Below are positions 16,103-22,198 of a stretch of 22,198 bases of DNA, piece after piece (positions within the stretch are counted from its first letter, which is position 1; each line of letters opens with the position of its first letter). The translations under genes and the position numbers were made by a program. The DNA is from UMGS755 sp045597205 (GTDB lineage: Bacteria > Bacillota > Clostridia > UBA1381 > UBA9506). The notes below the pieces were generated by a model. The model ran no database searches, had not been told where the DNA came from, and saw nothing but the letters and a program-made list of their open reading frames with translations. Where the stretch lies: positions 1-22,198 of the forward strand of contig JAZODT010000031.1 in NCBI GenBank assembly GCA_045597205.1, given 5' to 3'.

Positions 16103-17710
16103 ATGAAAAAAACTCTAGTTTTGGTTCTGGTTGTTTCACTCCTTTTGTCCGTCTTAGGCTTTAGTGCATCAGCCCTTACTTTTAGTGATTTGGCAGAATC
16201 TCATTGGGCTTATGCTGATGTGCAACAGTTGGTGACAGATGGTACTGTTTCCGGTTATGAAGATGGTTCTTTTCGCCCTAACGGAGTTGTAACACGTGCC
16301 GAATTTGTTAAAATGTTAGGCAAAAGTGATGTTGTTCGTTCTAAAAACTATAGTGATGTTTCATCTTCCCATTGGGCTTATCCCTACGTGATGAGTGCCA
16401 ACTTCCCTGAGGACGGAACGAATCAGTTTGTCCCTGACAAACCCATTACCCGCGGTTTAGTTGCCGAATTATTATGGACTCGTGCCGGAAAAGTGCAAAA
16501 TGCTTATGCGCCTGCCATCATCACATCTCAATATAAAAAGCCGGAGGCGGTAGCCTGGGTATATGCCACCGGACTAATGAAAGGCGACGACGGTATTCAC
16601 CTGCGTTTAAATGACACGTTAACCCGTGCAGAAGCTGCCACACTCATTATCCGTTCCCGCAGTGCGAAAAATGCAACGGCAACGTTTGCTGAAACCGTAA
16701 GTCCTAAAATTTTAGAAAATGTTTATAACGGTTTGAATTTGTTTGATAACAAGGCATACACGCCGGATGCCACCATCACCAATGGCGAAATGGCCCGTGC
16801 TGCTCTTCGCATCGGTAGTGAAGAACATAATCTTACCTATGTTGGTTTAAATGCATCTAGAGCCTTTGACCATCCTTACGCTTTAGAACTTTCCGTTATT
16901 TCTAGATGTATCGGTGAAGAAAAGAACACACCGACATTCATTGATAAAACGGCTACTTTTGGCGATTCAGTTGCTGCTTTAGTGCATCAATATTTTACCA
17001 AAGCAAAAAAAGCATTGGTTTATGGCGCCACCACAGACAGTATATCTAACAACACAACAAAACTGGCAAACATTTGCTTAACCTATGCAAAAGATAATGG
17101 CATTATTTCATTAAAAGAAAATTTGAATGCGCCAATTACAGTGCGCGATTTTACTGCCATCTGCTTATTGTTGGACGATTTGATTGGTTCTCAAACCGAT
17201 ATAACCAGTGATATAAACAAATTTACAGGTAATTATATAAAGAAAGATCACTCGTTAGTGTTAACAGAAGTGCCTTACGGTGATTTTCGCGTGAAACTGG
17301 AGAATGTGCCCTCTGCTTTATATGGAACACCTTTTAAAACACAGGTTTCTGCACCAATTGAAAGTTATAATTTTGCAAGAGAATATAGCTCTATTTTCAG
17401 CAGCGTGCTGGCTTACTTAAAAGATTCTGTTAACGAACGCGGGGCGGTTGTTTGCTTTACTTACTATCCTTCCTTAGTATGCGACAACGGTAATGGTTTC
17501 ACCATGCGTATTGCTTGTGAAATTGTTGAAATGAGCGGTTCAAAAGCGTTTAGCGAACTCTTCGCAGTAGCTAATGGCATGGAAAATGCTGATACACAAC
17601 TTTCTAAAGGTTCGGTCGTTTATTTTGACTTGGCTGTAGGCGAAACCTTTAAATCCGTTTACGCAACTGATGAAAAGGCTTTTGTTGAACAAATTGTTTT
17701 CGTAAAATAA
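16103..17710 (+). CDS. S-layer homology (SLH) domain surface protein
   Basis: The 535-residue secreted protein has a clear signal peptide (MKKTLVLVLVV..., hydrophobic core to about residue 20, likely cleavage after ASA at 24). Three SLH modules follow: about 26-72 (FSDLAESHWAY, DGSFRPNGVVTRAEF), 83-130 (YSDVSSSHWAY, TRGLVAELL) and 147-190 (WVYATGLMKG, LTRAEAATLI). SLH modules bind pyruvylated secondary cell-wall polymers, so the protein is expected on the cell wall. The remaining 340 residues match no domain I recognise; a region near 195-365 has weak SLH-like spacing (TITNGEMARAALRI) and may be degenerate repeats. It has its own strong promoter and is divergent from the PqqD operon. Its terminator has been split by the IS element downstream. 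Confidence 0.9.
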   Translation: MKKTLVLVLVVSLLLSVLGFSASALTFSDLAESHWAYADVQQLVTDGTVSGYEDGSFRPNGVVTRAEFVKMLGKSDVVRSKNYSDVSSSHWAYPYVMSANFPEDGTNQFVPDKPITRGLVAELLWTRAGKVQNAYAPAIITSQYKKPEAVAWVYATGLMKGDDGIHLRLNDTLTRAEAATLIIRSRSAKNATATFAETVSPKILENVYNGLNLFDNKAYTPDATITNGEMARAALRIGSEEHNLTYVGLNASRAFDHPYALELSVISRCIGEEKNTPTFIDKTATFGDSVAALVHQYFTKAKKALVYGATTDSISNNTTKLANICLTYAKDNGIISLKENLNAPITVRDFTAICLLLDDLIGSQTDITSDINKFTGNYIKKDHSLVLTEVPYGDFRVKLENVPSALYGTPFKTQVSAPIESYNFAREYSSIFSSVLAYLKDSVNERGAVVCFTYYPSLVCDNGNGFTMRIACEIVEMSGSKAFSELFAVANGMENADTQLSKGSVVYFDLAVGETFKSVYATDEKAFVEQIVFVK

Positions 17711-17719
17711 AACGGATGC

Positions 17720-17737
17720 AAAAAATGGCTGTTGCCA
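17720..17737 (+). terminator. Left arm of a terminator split by the IS
   Basis: This 18-nt arm (AAAAAATGGCTGTTGCCA) is the exact reverse complement of 18783-18800. The two arms would form an A/T-flanked, GC-cored hairpin, i.e. a bidirectional intrinsic terminator for the convergent SLH (+) and phosphoglycerate mutase (-) genes. They are now about 1 kb apart with the IS3-family element between them. Confidence 0.8.
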
Positions 17738-17744
17738 GGTGAAG

Positions 17745-17764
17745 TGAACCCCAAAGTTTAGACA
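17745..17764 (+). repeat. IS inverted repeat, left
   Basis: TGAACCCCAAAGTTTAGACA matches the reverse complement of 18758-18777 at 17 of 20 positions. It lies downstream of the OrfB stop codon. Confidence 0.85.
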
Positions 17765-17774
17765 AAATTAAATG

Positions 17775-18353
17775 TTAAATTGCTTGTGAATGAGTTCGGT
17801 ATTGTACCGGACTCATTCCTTTTAGTTTCAAAGAAATTCTTTCGTTGTTGTAGTTTGATACAGATTTGGACTTAATGAAATAGAATATGATACGATTTCT
17901 CGATTGTATAAATCCATTACAGGCGATAAATATACTTTATCATCGCACACTTTGAATTCGGTTACATCGGTTGTAAGTTTCTCAAATGGTTTTGCTGCAG
18001 TAAAATTTCTTTTAAGTAGATTGTCAGCTACCTTTCCAACCTCACTTTTGTATGAATGATACTTGCCATTTTTACGTTGTTTCCCTTTAATGTTAAGCTC
18101 GTTCATCAACTTTAGTACTGTTTTATGATTAATTGTATATCCTTTTTGCTTTAATACAGATAAAATTCTACGATAACCATATCTGCCTTTGTTAGCGGTA
18201 AATATATCATATATCTCTTGTTTTTCTTTGTTGTATTTATCTGCATTTTGATGTTGTATGTAGTAATAAAATGTGCTACGTGCCAAACCCGACAAGTGCA
18301 GCAAGTCTTTTAATGGATATCTTTGCCTTAATTCATTGACTATTGCCGCTTTT
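17775..18353 (-). pseudogene. IS3-family OrfB transposase, internally deleted
   Basis: The N-terminal part (read from the frameshift site, KAAIVNELRQRYPLKDLL, then LARSTFYYY) carries the HTH-like region and the start of the integrase core, with the first catalytic Asp in LTTDVTEF. The open frame (17828-18304) breaks at SPNLYQ. Immediately after, in another frame, comes the normal OrfB C-terminus (YNNERISLKLKGMSPVQYR, stop at 17775-17777). The junction near 17850-17865 has therefore lost roughly 100 codons, including the region of the second Asp (HSDQG) and the catalytic Glu. Full-length OrfB proteins of this group are about 270-290 aa. Catalysis should be impossible. Confidence 0.9.
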
Positions 18354-18735
18354 TCCCTTCCTCTTGAATTCTTTTCTGAACTAAGGCACTCAGTTTTTTT
18401 AAGTACTCTATCTCCATTCTAAGACGCTGGTTTTCTGCAATTAAATCTTCTTCAACTTTTTTATCAAGTTTAGGTGGACGACCTTTTCGTGTTCCGCTTG
18501 CTTTGCAAGCTCTGCCTCGTCTTTCTCTCATCAAACCTTCGGCTCCTTCTTTTAGATATATACGTTCCCACGATTTTAGCGTTCCTGTATATTTATCTTC
18601 TTCAGACCGAGATGTGGTTTTCCAGTACTTTCTTACTGTTTCTCGATATGCTAAAAAGTGTTCTCGAATATCCATTATAACAGATATTTTGAATACTGGC
18701 GAGTATATCCGGTTTTTTCTTCATGTTTTGCCCAT
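18340..18735 (-). pseudogene. IS3-family OrfA (helix-turn-helix), nonsense-interrupted
   Basis: The frame starts at ATG 18733-18735 as MGKT, meets a TGA (18721-18723), then continues RKNRIYSPVFKISVIMDIRE... without interruption to the stop at 18340. The 111-residue open part begins at an internal Met. It has the OrfA features SWERIYLKEGAEGLM, the basic RRGR and GTRKGRPPK segments, and a C-terminal leucine-zipper-like helix (AENQRLRMEIEYLKKL) used for dimerisation. A run AAAAAG (18349-18354) is placed for the usual -1 frameshift into OrfB. The TGA probably prevents full-length OrfA; restarting at the internal Met would lose the first DNA-binding residues. Confidence 0.85.
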
Positions 18736-18740
18736 AAAAA

Positions 18741-18780
18741 ATATGCACCTCCAAAAGTGTCTAACTTTTGGGGTGCATAT
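18741..18780 (-). promoter_or_regulatory. Hairpin at the IS right end covering the OrfA ribosome binding site
   Basis: Positions 18741-18758 and 18764-18780 are nearly perfect inverted copies (one extra base in one arm). On the minus strand the 3' arm contains GGAGG (18748-18752), the ribosome binding site 12 nt before the OrfA ATG, pairing with the CCCC of the terminal repeat. RNA that enters from outside the element would hide this site. Confidence 0.6.
18758..18777 (-). repeat. IS inverted repeat, right
   Basis: Its reverse complement TGCACCCCAAAAGTTAGACA matches the left repeat (17745-17764) at 17 of 20 positions. It lies upstream of OrfA and overlaps the hairpin at 18741-18780. Confidence 0.85.
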
Positions 18781-18782
18781 CA

Positions 18783-18800
18783 TGGCAACAGCCATTTTTT
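18783..18800 (-). terminator. Right arm of the terminator split by the IS
   Basis: TGGCAACAGCCATTTTTT is the exact reverse complement of 17720-17737. It lies 23 nt past the stop codon of the phosphoglycerate mutase gene. Without its partner nearby it should not form the original terminator. Confidence 0.8.
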
Positions 18801-18823
18801 AAAACAAAACTTTATGGTTAACT

Positions 18824-20032
18824 TTATTTTTCTAATAGCATGCGCATTAACTGGCAACCTTTTTCTACAAACAAGCCGGTAGATTCAGCATTTTTTTCTG
18901 TGTAAGAAAGACTGGAACCGCCGTTTTGTCCTTTTTTATAAAGAACAAAAGGAACGGGATTTTTTACGTGGGTTAACAGTTCCAACGGTGTTGGATGGTC
19001 AGGCGTTAGCAAAACGCTGTAATCTTCACCGCTTTCTTCTAAATAAGAAAGCACCGGTCCAACAATTTTTTCATCAATCAGTTCAATTGCTTTAATTTTC
19101 AAATCATTTTGACCATGATGCCCACATTCATCCGGCGCCTCAACATGAATATACACAAAATCCTGACCCTCTGCCAGTGCTTTGATGGCTGCCTGTGCCT
19201 TGCCATCGAAATTCGTGTCAATATTACCGGTTACATCTGCCACTTCAGCTACATTCATACCCGTACCCACCGCAATGCCTTTTAAAAGGTCAACAGCTGA
19301 AATCATGGTGCCCTTCACACCAAACTTTTCTTCAAAAGAATCTAACGCCGGTTTTGTGCCCTCGCCCCAAATCCATAAGGAATTGGCAGGGTTAAGTCCT
19401 CTGCGAATTCTATCCTGATTAATGGGATGATTAACAAGTAGCGCATGACTCTTTTTCATAATTTCAAGAAGCATTGCACCGGTTGCACCTACCGGCAGAT
19501 ACTCCGTCACTTTCCGGCCAGAAATATCATGGGGCGGTGTCAGTTTTACATCGGTTGTTCCCCCATCCCAAACCAAAAGATGGCGATAACTGATGCCGCT
19601 ATATAACGAAAAATTCGGCACCACCAGTTCTTTTTGCAAAAATTTAATCAATTCGGCAGATTCTTTTGTCGTAATCTCGCCGGAGCTGTAATCTACCATG
19701 GTTTTCTCACTATATTCCACTTCATCAGAAAGCGTGACTAAATTAGCACGAAAGGTTACATCTGTATCCTTTAGTGCCACACCGATAGACAGCGCCTCTA
19801 AAGGCGAACGACCGGTGTAATACTTGAGCGGATCATAACCCAAAACGCTTAAATTTGCCACGTCACTTCCGGGGCTCAAGTTGTCATCTACTGTTTTGGC
19901 AAGACCCATGGCGCCTTCTTTTGCCAACTTATCCATATTAGGCTTTTTAGCCAATTCAAGAGGTGTTTTGCCGGATAATGCCGCACTGGGAAAATCCGCC
20001 ATACCATCTCCTAAAAATACAACATATTTCAT
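18824..20032 (-). CDS. Cofactor-independent phosphoglycerate mutase (ApgM type; possible homoserine kinase)
   Basis: The 402-residue protein belongs to the alkaline-phosphatase superfamily, archaeal-type phosphoglycerate mutase branch. Visible are the metal site FLGDGMAD (Asp9), the PGSDVANLSVLGYDP segment with the probable phosphoserine (about Ser62), TGRSPLEA, the metal-binding IHVEAPDECGHHGQ and LLTPDHPTP. ApgM interconverts 2- and 3-phosphoglycerate. Bacterial members of this subgroup have also been proposed to be homoserine kinases from their gene neighbourhoods. No threonine-pathway gene is present here, so the context does not decide. The frame opens at 20071, but the ATG ending at 20032 with GGGAGG upstream is the start. 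A good promoter lies at 20086-20114. Confidence 0.9.
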   Translation of the reverse strand: MKYVVFLGDGMADFPSAALSGKTPLELAKKPNMDKLAKEGAMGLAKTVDDNLSPGSDVANLSVLGYDPLKYYTGRSPLEALSIGVALKDTDVTFRANLVTLSDEVEYSEKTMVDYSSGEITTKESAELIKFLQKELVVPNFSLYSGISYRHLLVWDGGTTDVKLTPPHDISGRKVTEYLPVGATGAMLLEIMKKSHALLVNHPINQDRIRRGLNPANSLWIWGEGTKPALDSFEEKFGVKGTMISAVDLLKGIAVGTGMNVAEVADVTGNIDTNFDGKAQAAIKALAEGQDFVYIHVEAPDECGHHGQNDLKIKAIELIDEKIVGPVLSYLEESGEDYSVLLTPDHPTPLELLTHVKNPVPFVLYKKGQNGGSSLSYTEKNAESTGLFVEKGCQLMRMLLEK

Positions 20033-20085
20033 TGTAAGACCTCCCAACCAAACCAAAAGATTTGGCAACACTTTTGTTTCCTTTA

Positions 20086-20114
20086 ATTATAACTATATCG
20101 ACTTTAAAAGTCAA
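20086..20114 (-). promoter_or_regulatory. Promoter of the phosphoglycerate mutase gene
   Basis: TTGACT (20109-20114) and a perfect TATAAT (20086-20091), 17 bp apart on the minus strand, lie 53 nt before the start codon. Confidence 0.82.
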
Positions 20115-20140
20115 GAAACACAATGGCATATTTTTTTACA

Positions 20141-20170
20141 TTGACAAAATAATTTGCTTTGTGATATACT
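20141..20170 (+). promoter_or_regulatory. Promoter of nadK-argR-recN
   Basis: A perfect TTGACA (20141-20146) and TATACT (20165-20170) are 18 bp apart, with TGA just before the -10 (extended -10). The -35 box faces that of the divergent phosphoglycerate mutase promoter, 26 bp away. I see no obvious ARG box overlapping it. Confidence 0.8.
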
Positions 20171-20217
20171 CAATAATGAGAAATAATGTAAATTTGCAAT
20201 CCGTTAGGATGATGAAA

Positions 20218-21072
20218 ATGAAAAAAATTTTAATTATACCCAATGTAAACCGTGACCCTGAATTAACCTATACTAAAACAACTGTAGAATGCCTGAAAGA
20301 GTGTGAGCTGTTTGCTCCTTTAAGCATTGCGACACAATTAGATAGCAGCGTAAGCCCCTTAAAAGGTGATGACTTATATAAAAATGTCGATATGGCCATT
20401 GCCTTAGGCGGAGACGGAACGCTCTTGTCCGTTGCAAGAGAAGCGGCTGTTTATGACCTACCGGTTTTAGGAATCAATTTAGGGCATCTTGGCTTTTTAT
20501 CCGAGATAGAAAGGCAGGATATTAAAGAAAGTTTGCTCAAACTTAAGCAGGGAGAGTTTACGCTTGAAAAAAGAATGATGTTAAAGGCAACCTTAAAATC
20601 AGCCAAGGGAAAAGTTCTCACTTTTCATGCTCTTAACGATATTATTGTCTCCCGCTATCTCCGTTCCGGTTTAATTAATGTAGATTTGTATATTGACAAC
20701 CAGTTTGTTGATGACTATAAAGCAGATGGTATGATTGTTGCCACTCCCACCGGCTCCACTGCCTATTCTATGTCTGCCGGTGGTCCTATTCTTGACCCAA
20801 CCTTAGAAAGCTTTGTCATTACGCCTATTTGCCCACATAAATTATATACCAAAAGCATTGTTGTGCCAGATACAAAAGAAATTACTATGACCATAAGCAA
20901 TCAAAACCCCCGACCGGCCTTTGTCAATTTTGACGGCCTAGGCGATGAGGTTATTTCTCAAGGAGATGTTTTAACCGTAACCCGTTCTGATTATACCGCA
21001 CGTTTAATTAAAATTAACGGCAACCGTTTTTATAGCATACTCCGGCATAAGCTGTTGGGAAAGGAAAGTTAA
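20218..21072 (+). CDS. nadK: NAD kinase
   Basis: The 284-residue enzyme phosphorylates NAD to NADP. The ATP/NAD-kinase fold is marked by the GGDGTLL motif (64-70, catalytic Asp66), GINLGHLGFL, ALNDIIV (the usual NE replaced by ND) and ATPTGSTAYSMSAGGP. The open frame extends to 20062, upstream of the promoter, so I start at the third of three close ATGs: AGGA (20206-20209) is 8 nt before it, and the protein then begins MKKILIIPN as the family does. argR starts 3 nt after its stop. nadK-argR-recN is a conserved Firmicutes neighbourhood. Confidence 0.95.
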   Translation: MKKILIIPNVNRDPELTYTKTTVECLKECELFAPLSIATQLDSSVSPLKGDDLYKNVDMAIALGGDGTLLSVAREAAVYDLPVLGINLGHLGFLSEIERQDIKESLLKLKQGEFTLEKRMMLKATLKSAKGKVLTFHALNDIIVSRYLRSGLINVDLYIDNQFVDDYKADGMIVATPTGSTAYSMSAGGPILDPTLESFVITPICPHKLYTKSIVVPDTKEITMTISNQNPRPAFVNFDGLGDEVISQGDVLTVTRSDYTARLIKINGNRFYSILRHKLLGKES

Positions 21073-21075
21073 TCC

Positions 21076-21519
21076 ATGAAACAGAAAAGACAAACTGCCA
21101 TTTTAAATTTAATTACAAATCAGGAAATTACTACCCAAGAAGAATTGGCAAACCATTTATGTAATGCCGGTTTTCAGGTAACACAAGCCACCGTCTCCCG
21201 GGATATTAAAGAATTGCAACTGACTAAAATTTCCGGTAAAAACGGCGTGTATAAGTATGCACAGCCAAAGGTTACGGAAAATGCGTTGGGCCATCAGTTG
21301 CTTATTTTATCAAAATCGGTCTATCATGTTTGTTCGGCACAAAACATTGTTGTTATTAAAACCCATGCCGGCATGGCACAAGCGGCAGCTGCGGTGCTGG
21401 ATTCGTTGCTCATTGAAGAGATTGTGGGCTCTTTAGCCGGTGATGATACGATTTTTTGTGTCACACAGGATAACGATGCCGCCGCGAAGCTTACGCAACA
21501 GATTAAAAGCTTTTTGTAA
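21076..21519 (+). CDS. argR: Arginine repressor/activator ArgR (AhrC)
   Basis: The 147-residue regulator has the ArgR layout: an N-terminal winged helix (TTQEELANHL, then VTQATVSRDIKEL as recognition helix, about 19-48) and a C-terminal oligomerisation and arginine-binding domain (AGMAQAAAAVLDSL, EEIVGSLAGDDTIFCV). With arginine as corepressor, a hexamer binds ARG boxes and controls arginine synthesis and breakdown genes. Carbamoyl phosphate is shared between the arginine and pyrimidine pathways, but the single CarAB here is under a PyrR leader. AAAGGAAAG before the ATG lies within the end of nadK. Confidence 0.96.
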   Translation: MKQKRQTAILNLITNQEITTQEELANHLCNAGFQVTQATVSRDIKELQLTKISGKNGVYKYAQPKVTENALGHQLLILSKSVYHVCSAQNIVVIKTHAGMAQAAAAVLDSLLIEEIVGSLAGDDTIFCVTQDNDAAAKLTQQIKSFL

Positions 21520-21537
21520 AAATTAGGGGGAAATGAT

Positions 21538-22198
21538 ATGCTGTTTAGTCTGCATATTCGCAATATCGCCCTGTTGGACGATGTAGAGATTGAATTTCAA
21601 AACGGTTTCAATGTGTTAACCGGTGAAACCGGTGCCGGCAAATCCATTTTAATCGGCTCCATTAACCTTTTGCTAGGCGAACGAGCCAACCGTGAATTAA
21701 TTCGTCATGGTGCCGACCGTGCCGAAGTCAGTGGATTGTTTTATATAGAAAATGAACCGTTAAAAGAGGTACTTTTAAACGCAGGCTTTTCTATTGAAAA
21801 GGATGGTTCTTTAACACTTTCACGTCAATTGTTACGTGATGGAAAAAATGTTTGCCGCATTGGTGGTCGGCCGGCTACTCTTTCTGAATTGAAAGAAGTA
21901 AGTCATCTTTTGGTGAACATCCACGGCCAGCATGATAATCAAGCATTACTTAATCCCGCTTCTCACATTCATTTTTTAGATAGTTTTTTGAAAAACGAAG
22001 GCAAGACGGCTCTTGCTACCTATCAAACCTGTTTTGAAGACTTGCGTCGTTTAGAAGAAGAGGCCAATGTTCTGCAAATGGATGAAGCAGAGCGTTTGCG
22101 TAAAATTGATTTGCTGACTTATGAACGTGATGAAATCCGCGCCGCTAATCTCTCTTTGGATGAAGAAGAAGATTTAAAGCAAAAAAGAGATATTATCC
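21538..22198 (+). CDS. recN: DNA repair protein RecN, N-terminal part (runs off the window)
   Basis: The 220 visible residues begin MLFSLHIRNIALLDDVEIEF and include the Walker A GETGAGKSI (29-37), LLLGERA, a strand with SRQLLRDGKN and the HGQHDNQALL segment, then the start of the coiled coil (LRRLEEEANVLQ). RecN is an SMC-like ATPase of about 560 aa that acts at double-strand breaks; the signature, Walker B and most of the coiled coil lie beyond the window end. AGGGGG is 7 nt before the ATG. It follows argR by 18 nt in the nadK-argR-recN operon. Confidence 0.95.
   Translation, partial: MLFSLHIRNIALLDDVEIEFQNGFNVLTGETGAGKSILIGSINLLLGERANRELIRHGADRAEVSGLFYIENEPLKEVLLNAGFSIEKDGSLTLSRQLLRDGKNVCRIGGRPATLSELKEVSHLLVNIHGQHDNQALLNPASHIHFLDSFLKNEGKTALATYQTCFEDLRRLEEEANVLQMDEAERLRKIDLLTYERDEIRAANLSLDEEEDLKQKRDII

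Larger units (their letters stand above)
17740..18782 (-). mobile_element. Decayed IS3-family (IS150-like) insertion sequence
   Basis: The element is about 1.04 kb and is oriented with its transposase on the minus strand. Inverted repeats are TGAACCCCAAAGTTTAGACA (17745-17764) and its partner 18758-18777 (17 of 20 matching); partial matching extends outward to 17740 and 18782, so the exact ends are uncertain. It encodes OrfA and OrfB in the -1 frame arrangement of IS3 elements. OrfA carries an in-frame TGA and OrfB an internal deletion, so it cannot move by itself. No clear target-site duplication is seen. A hairpin (17789-17817) lies within the end of OrfB. The flanks are the two arms of a split terminator. 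Confidence 0.88.

Noticed and set aside
17789..17817. Hairpin with 13-bp stem as an independent terminator for the SLH gene
   Set aside because: It lies within the OrfB C-terminal coding sequence of the IS and has only a weak T tract. It may reduce readthrough but I see no good evidence that it is a terminator.
17737..18785. Target-site duplication around the IS
   Set aside because: AGG on the left and TGG on the right agree at only two of three bases, and the exact ends are uncertain, so I do not claim one.
20062..20217. N-terminal extension of NadK to 20062
   Set aside because: It would place the start codon upstream of the strong promoter at 20141-20170, and the extension has no family similarity.

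Overview
The window is AT-rich DNA from a low-GC Gram-positive bacterium, most likely an anaerobic member of the Clostridia (Bacillota). The evidence is strong AGGAGG-type ribosome binding sites, a PyrR-attenuated pyrimidine operon, the nadK-argR-recN cluster, an SLH-domain surface protein and a short-loop Cu/Zn-SOD-like protein of a type I recall from gut Firmicutes. I cannot name the species.

Layout. Positions 1-49 are the 3' part of tRNA-Glu(TTC) with its terminator. Positions 171-3015 hold four single genes: a purine-type phosphoribosyltransferase, an alpha/beta hydrolase, a SodC-family protein (+) and an SGNH/GDSL hydrolase. A 371-bp gap (3016-3386) holds a degenerate repeat-like element. 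On the minus strand, 13506 down to 5282 is the pyrimidine operon, read in the order promoter, PyrR-binding hairpin/attenuator, pyrR, pyrB, pyrC, pyrF, carA, carB. typA (bipA) follows. pyrD, pyrK and pyrE are not in the window. Directly upstream of the pyr promoter, on the same strand, is a three-gene unit: PqqD-like protein, S24/S26 peptidase and ABC exporter. An SLH-domain surface protein is divergent from it.

Positions 17740-18782 are a decayed IS3-family (IS150-like) element. It sits between the two arms of a perfect 18-bp inverted repeat that must have been the shared terminator of the convergent SLH and phosphoglycerate mutase genes. From 20032 a phosphoglycerate mutase-family gene (minus) is divergent from nadK-argR-recN (plus). 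recN runs off the window end.

The most unusual observation is that the small subunit of carbamoyl phosphate synthetase (carA) is full length but lacks both the catalytic cysteine (Gly248) and the catalytic histidine (Ala333) of its glutaminase domain, while carB looks intact. This predicts an ammonia-dependent enzyme, or a separate ammonia donor, inside an otherwise standard PyrR-controlled operon. Second are the precursor-less PqqD/peptidase/exporter trio and the IS that split a terminator.
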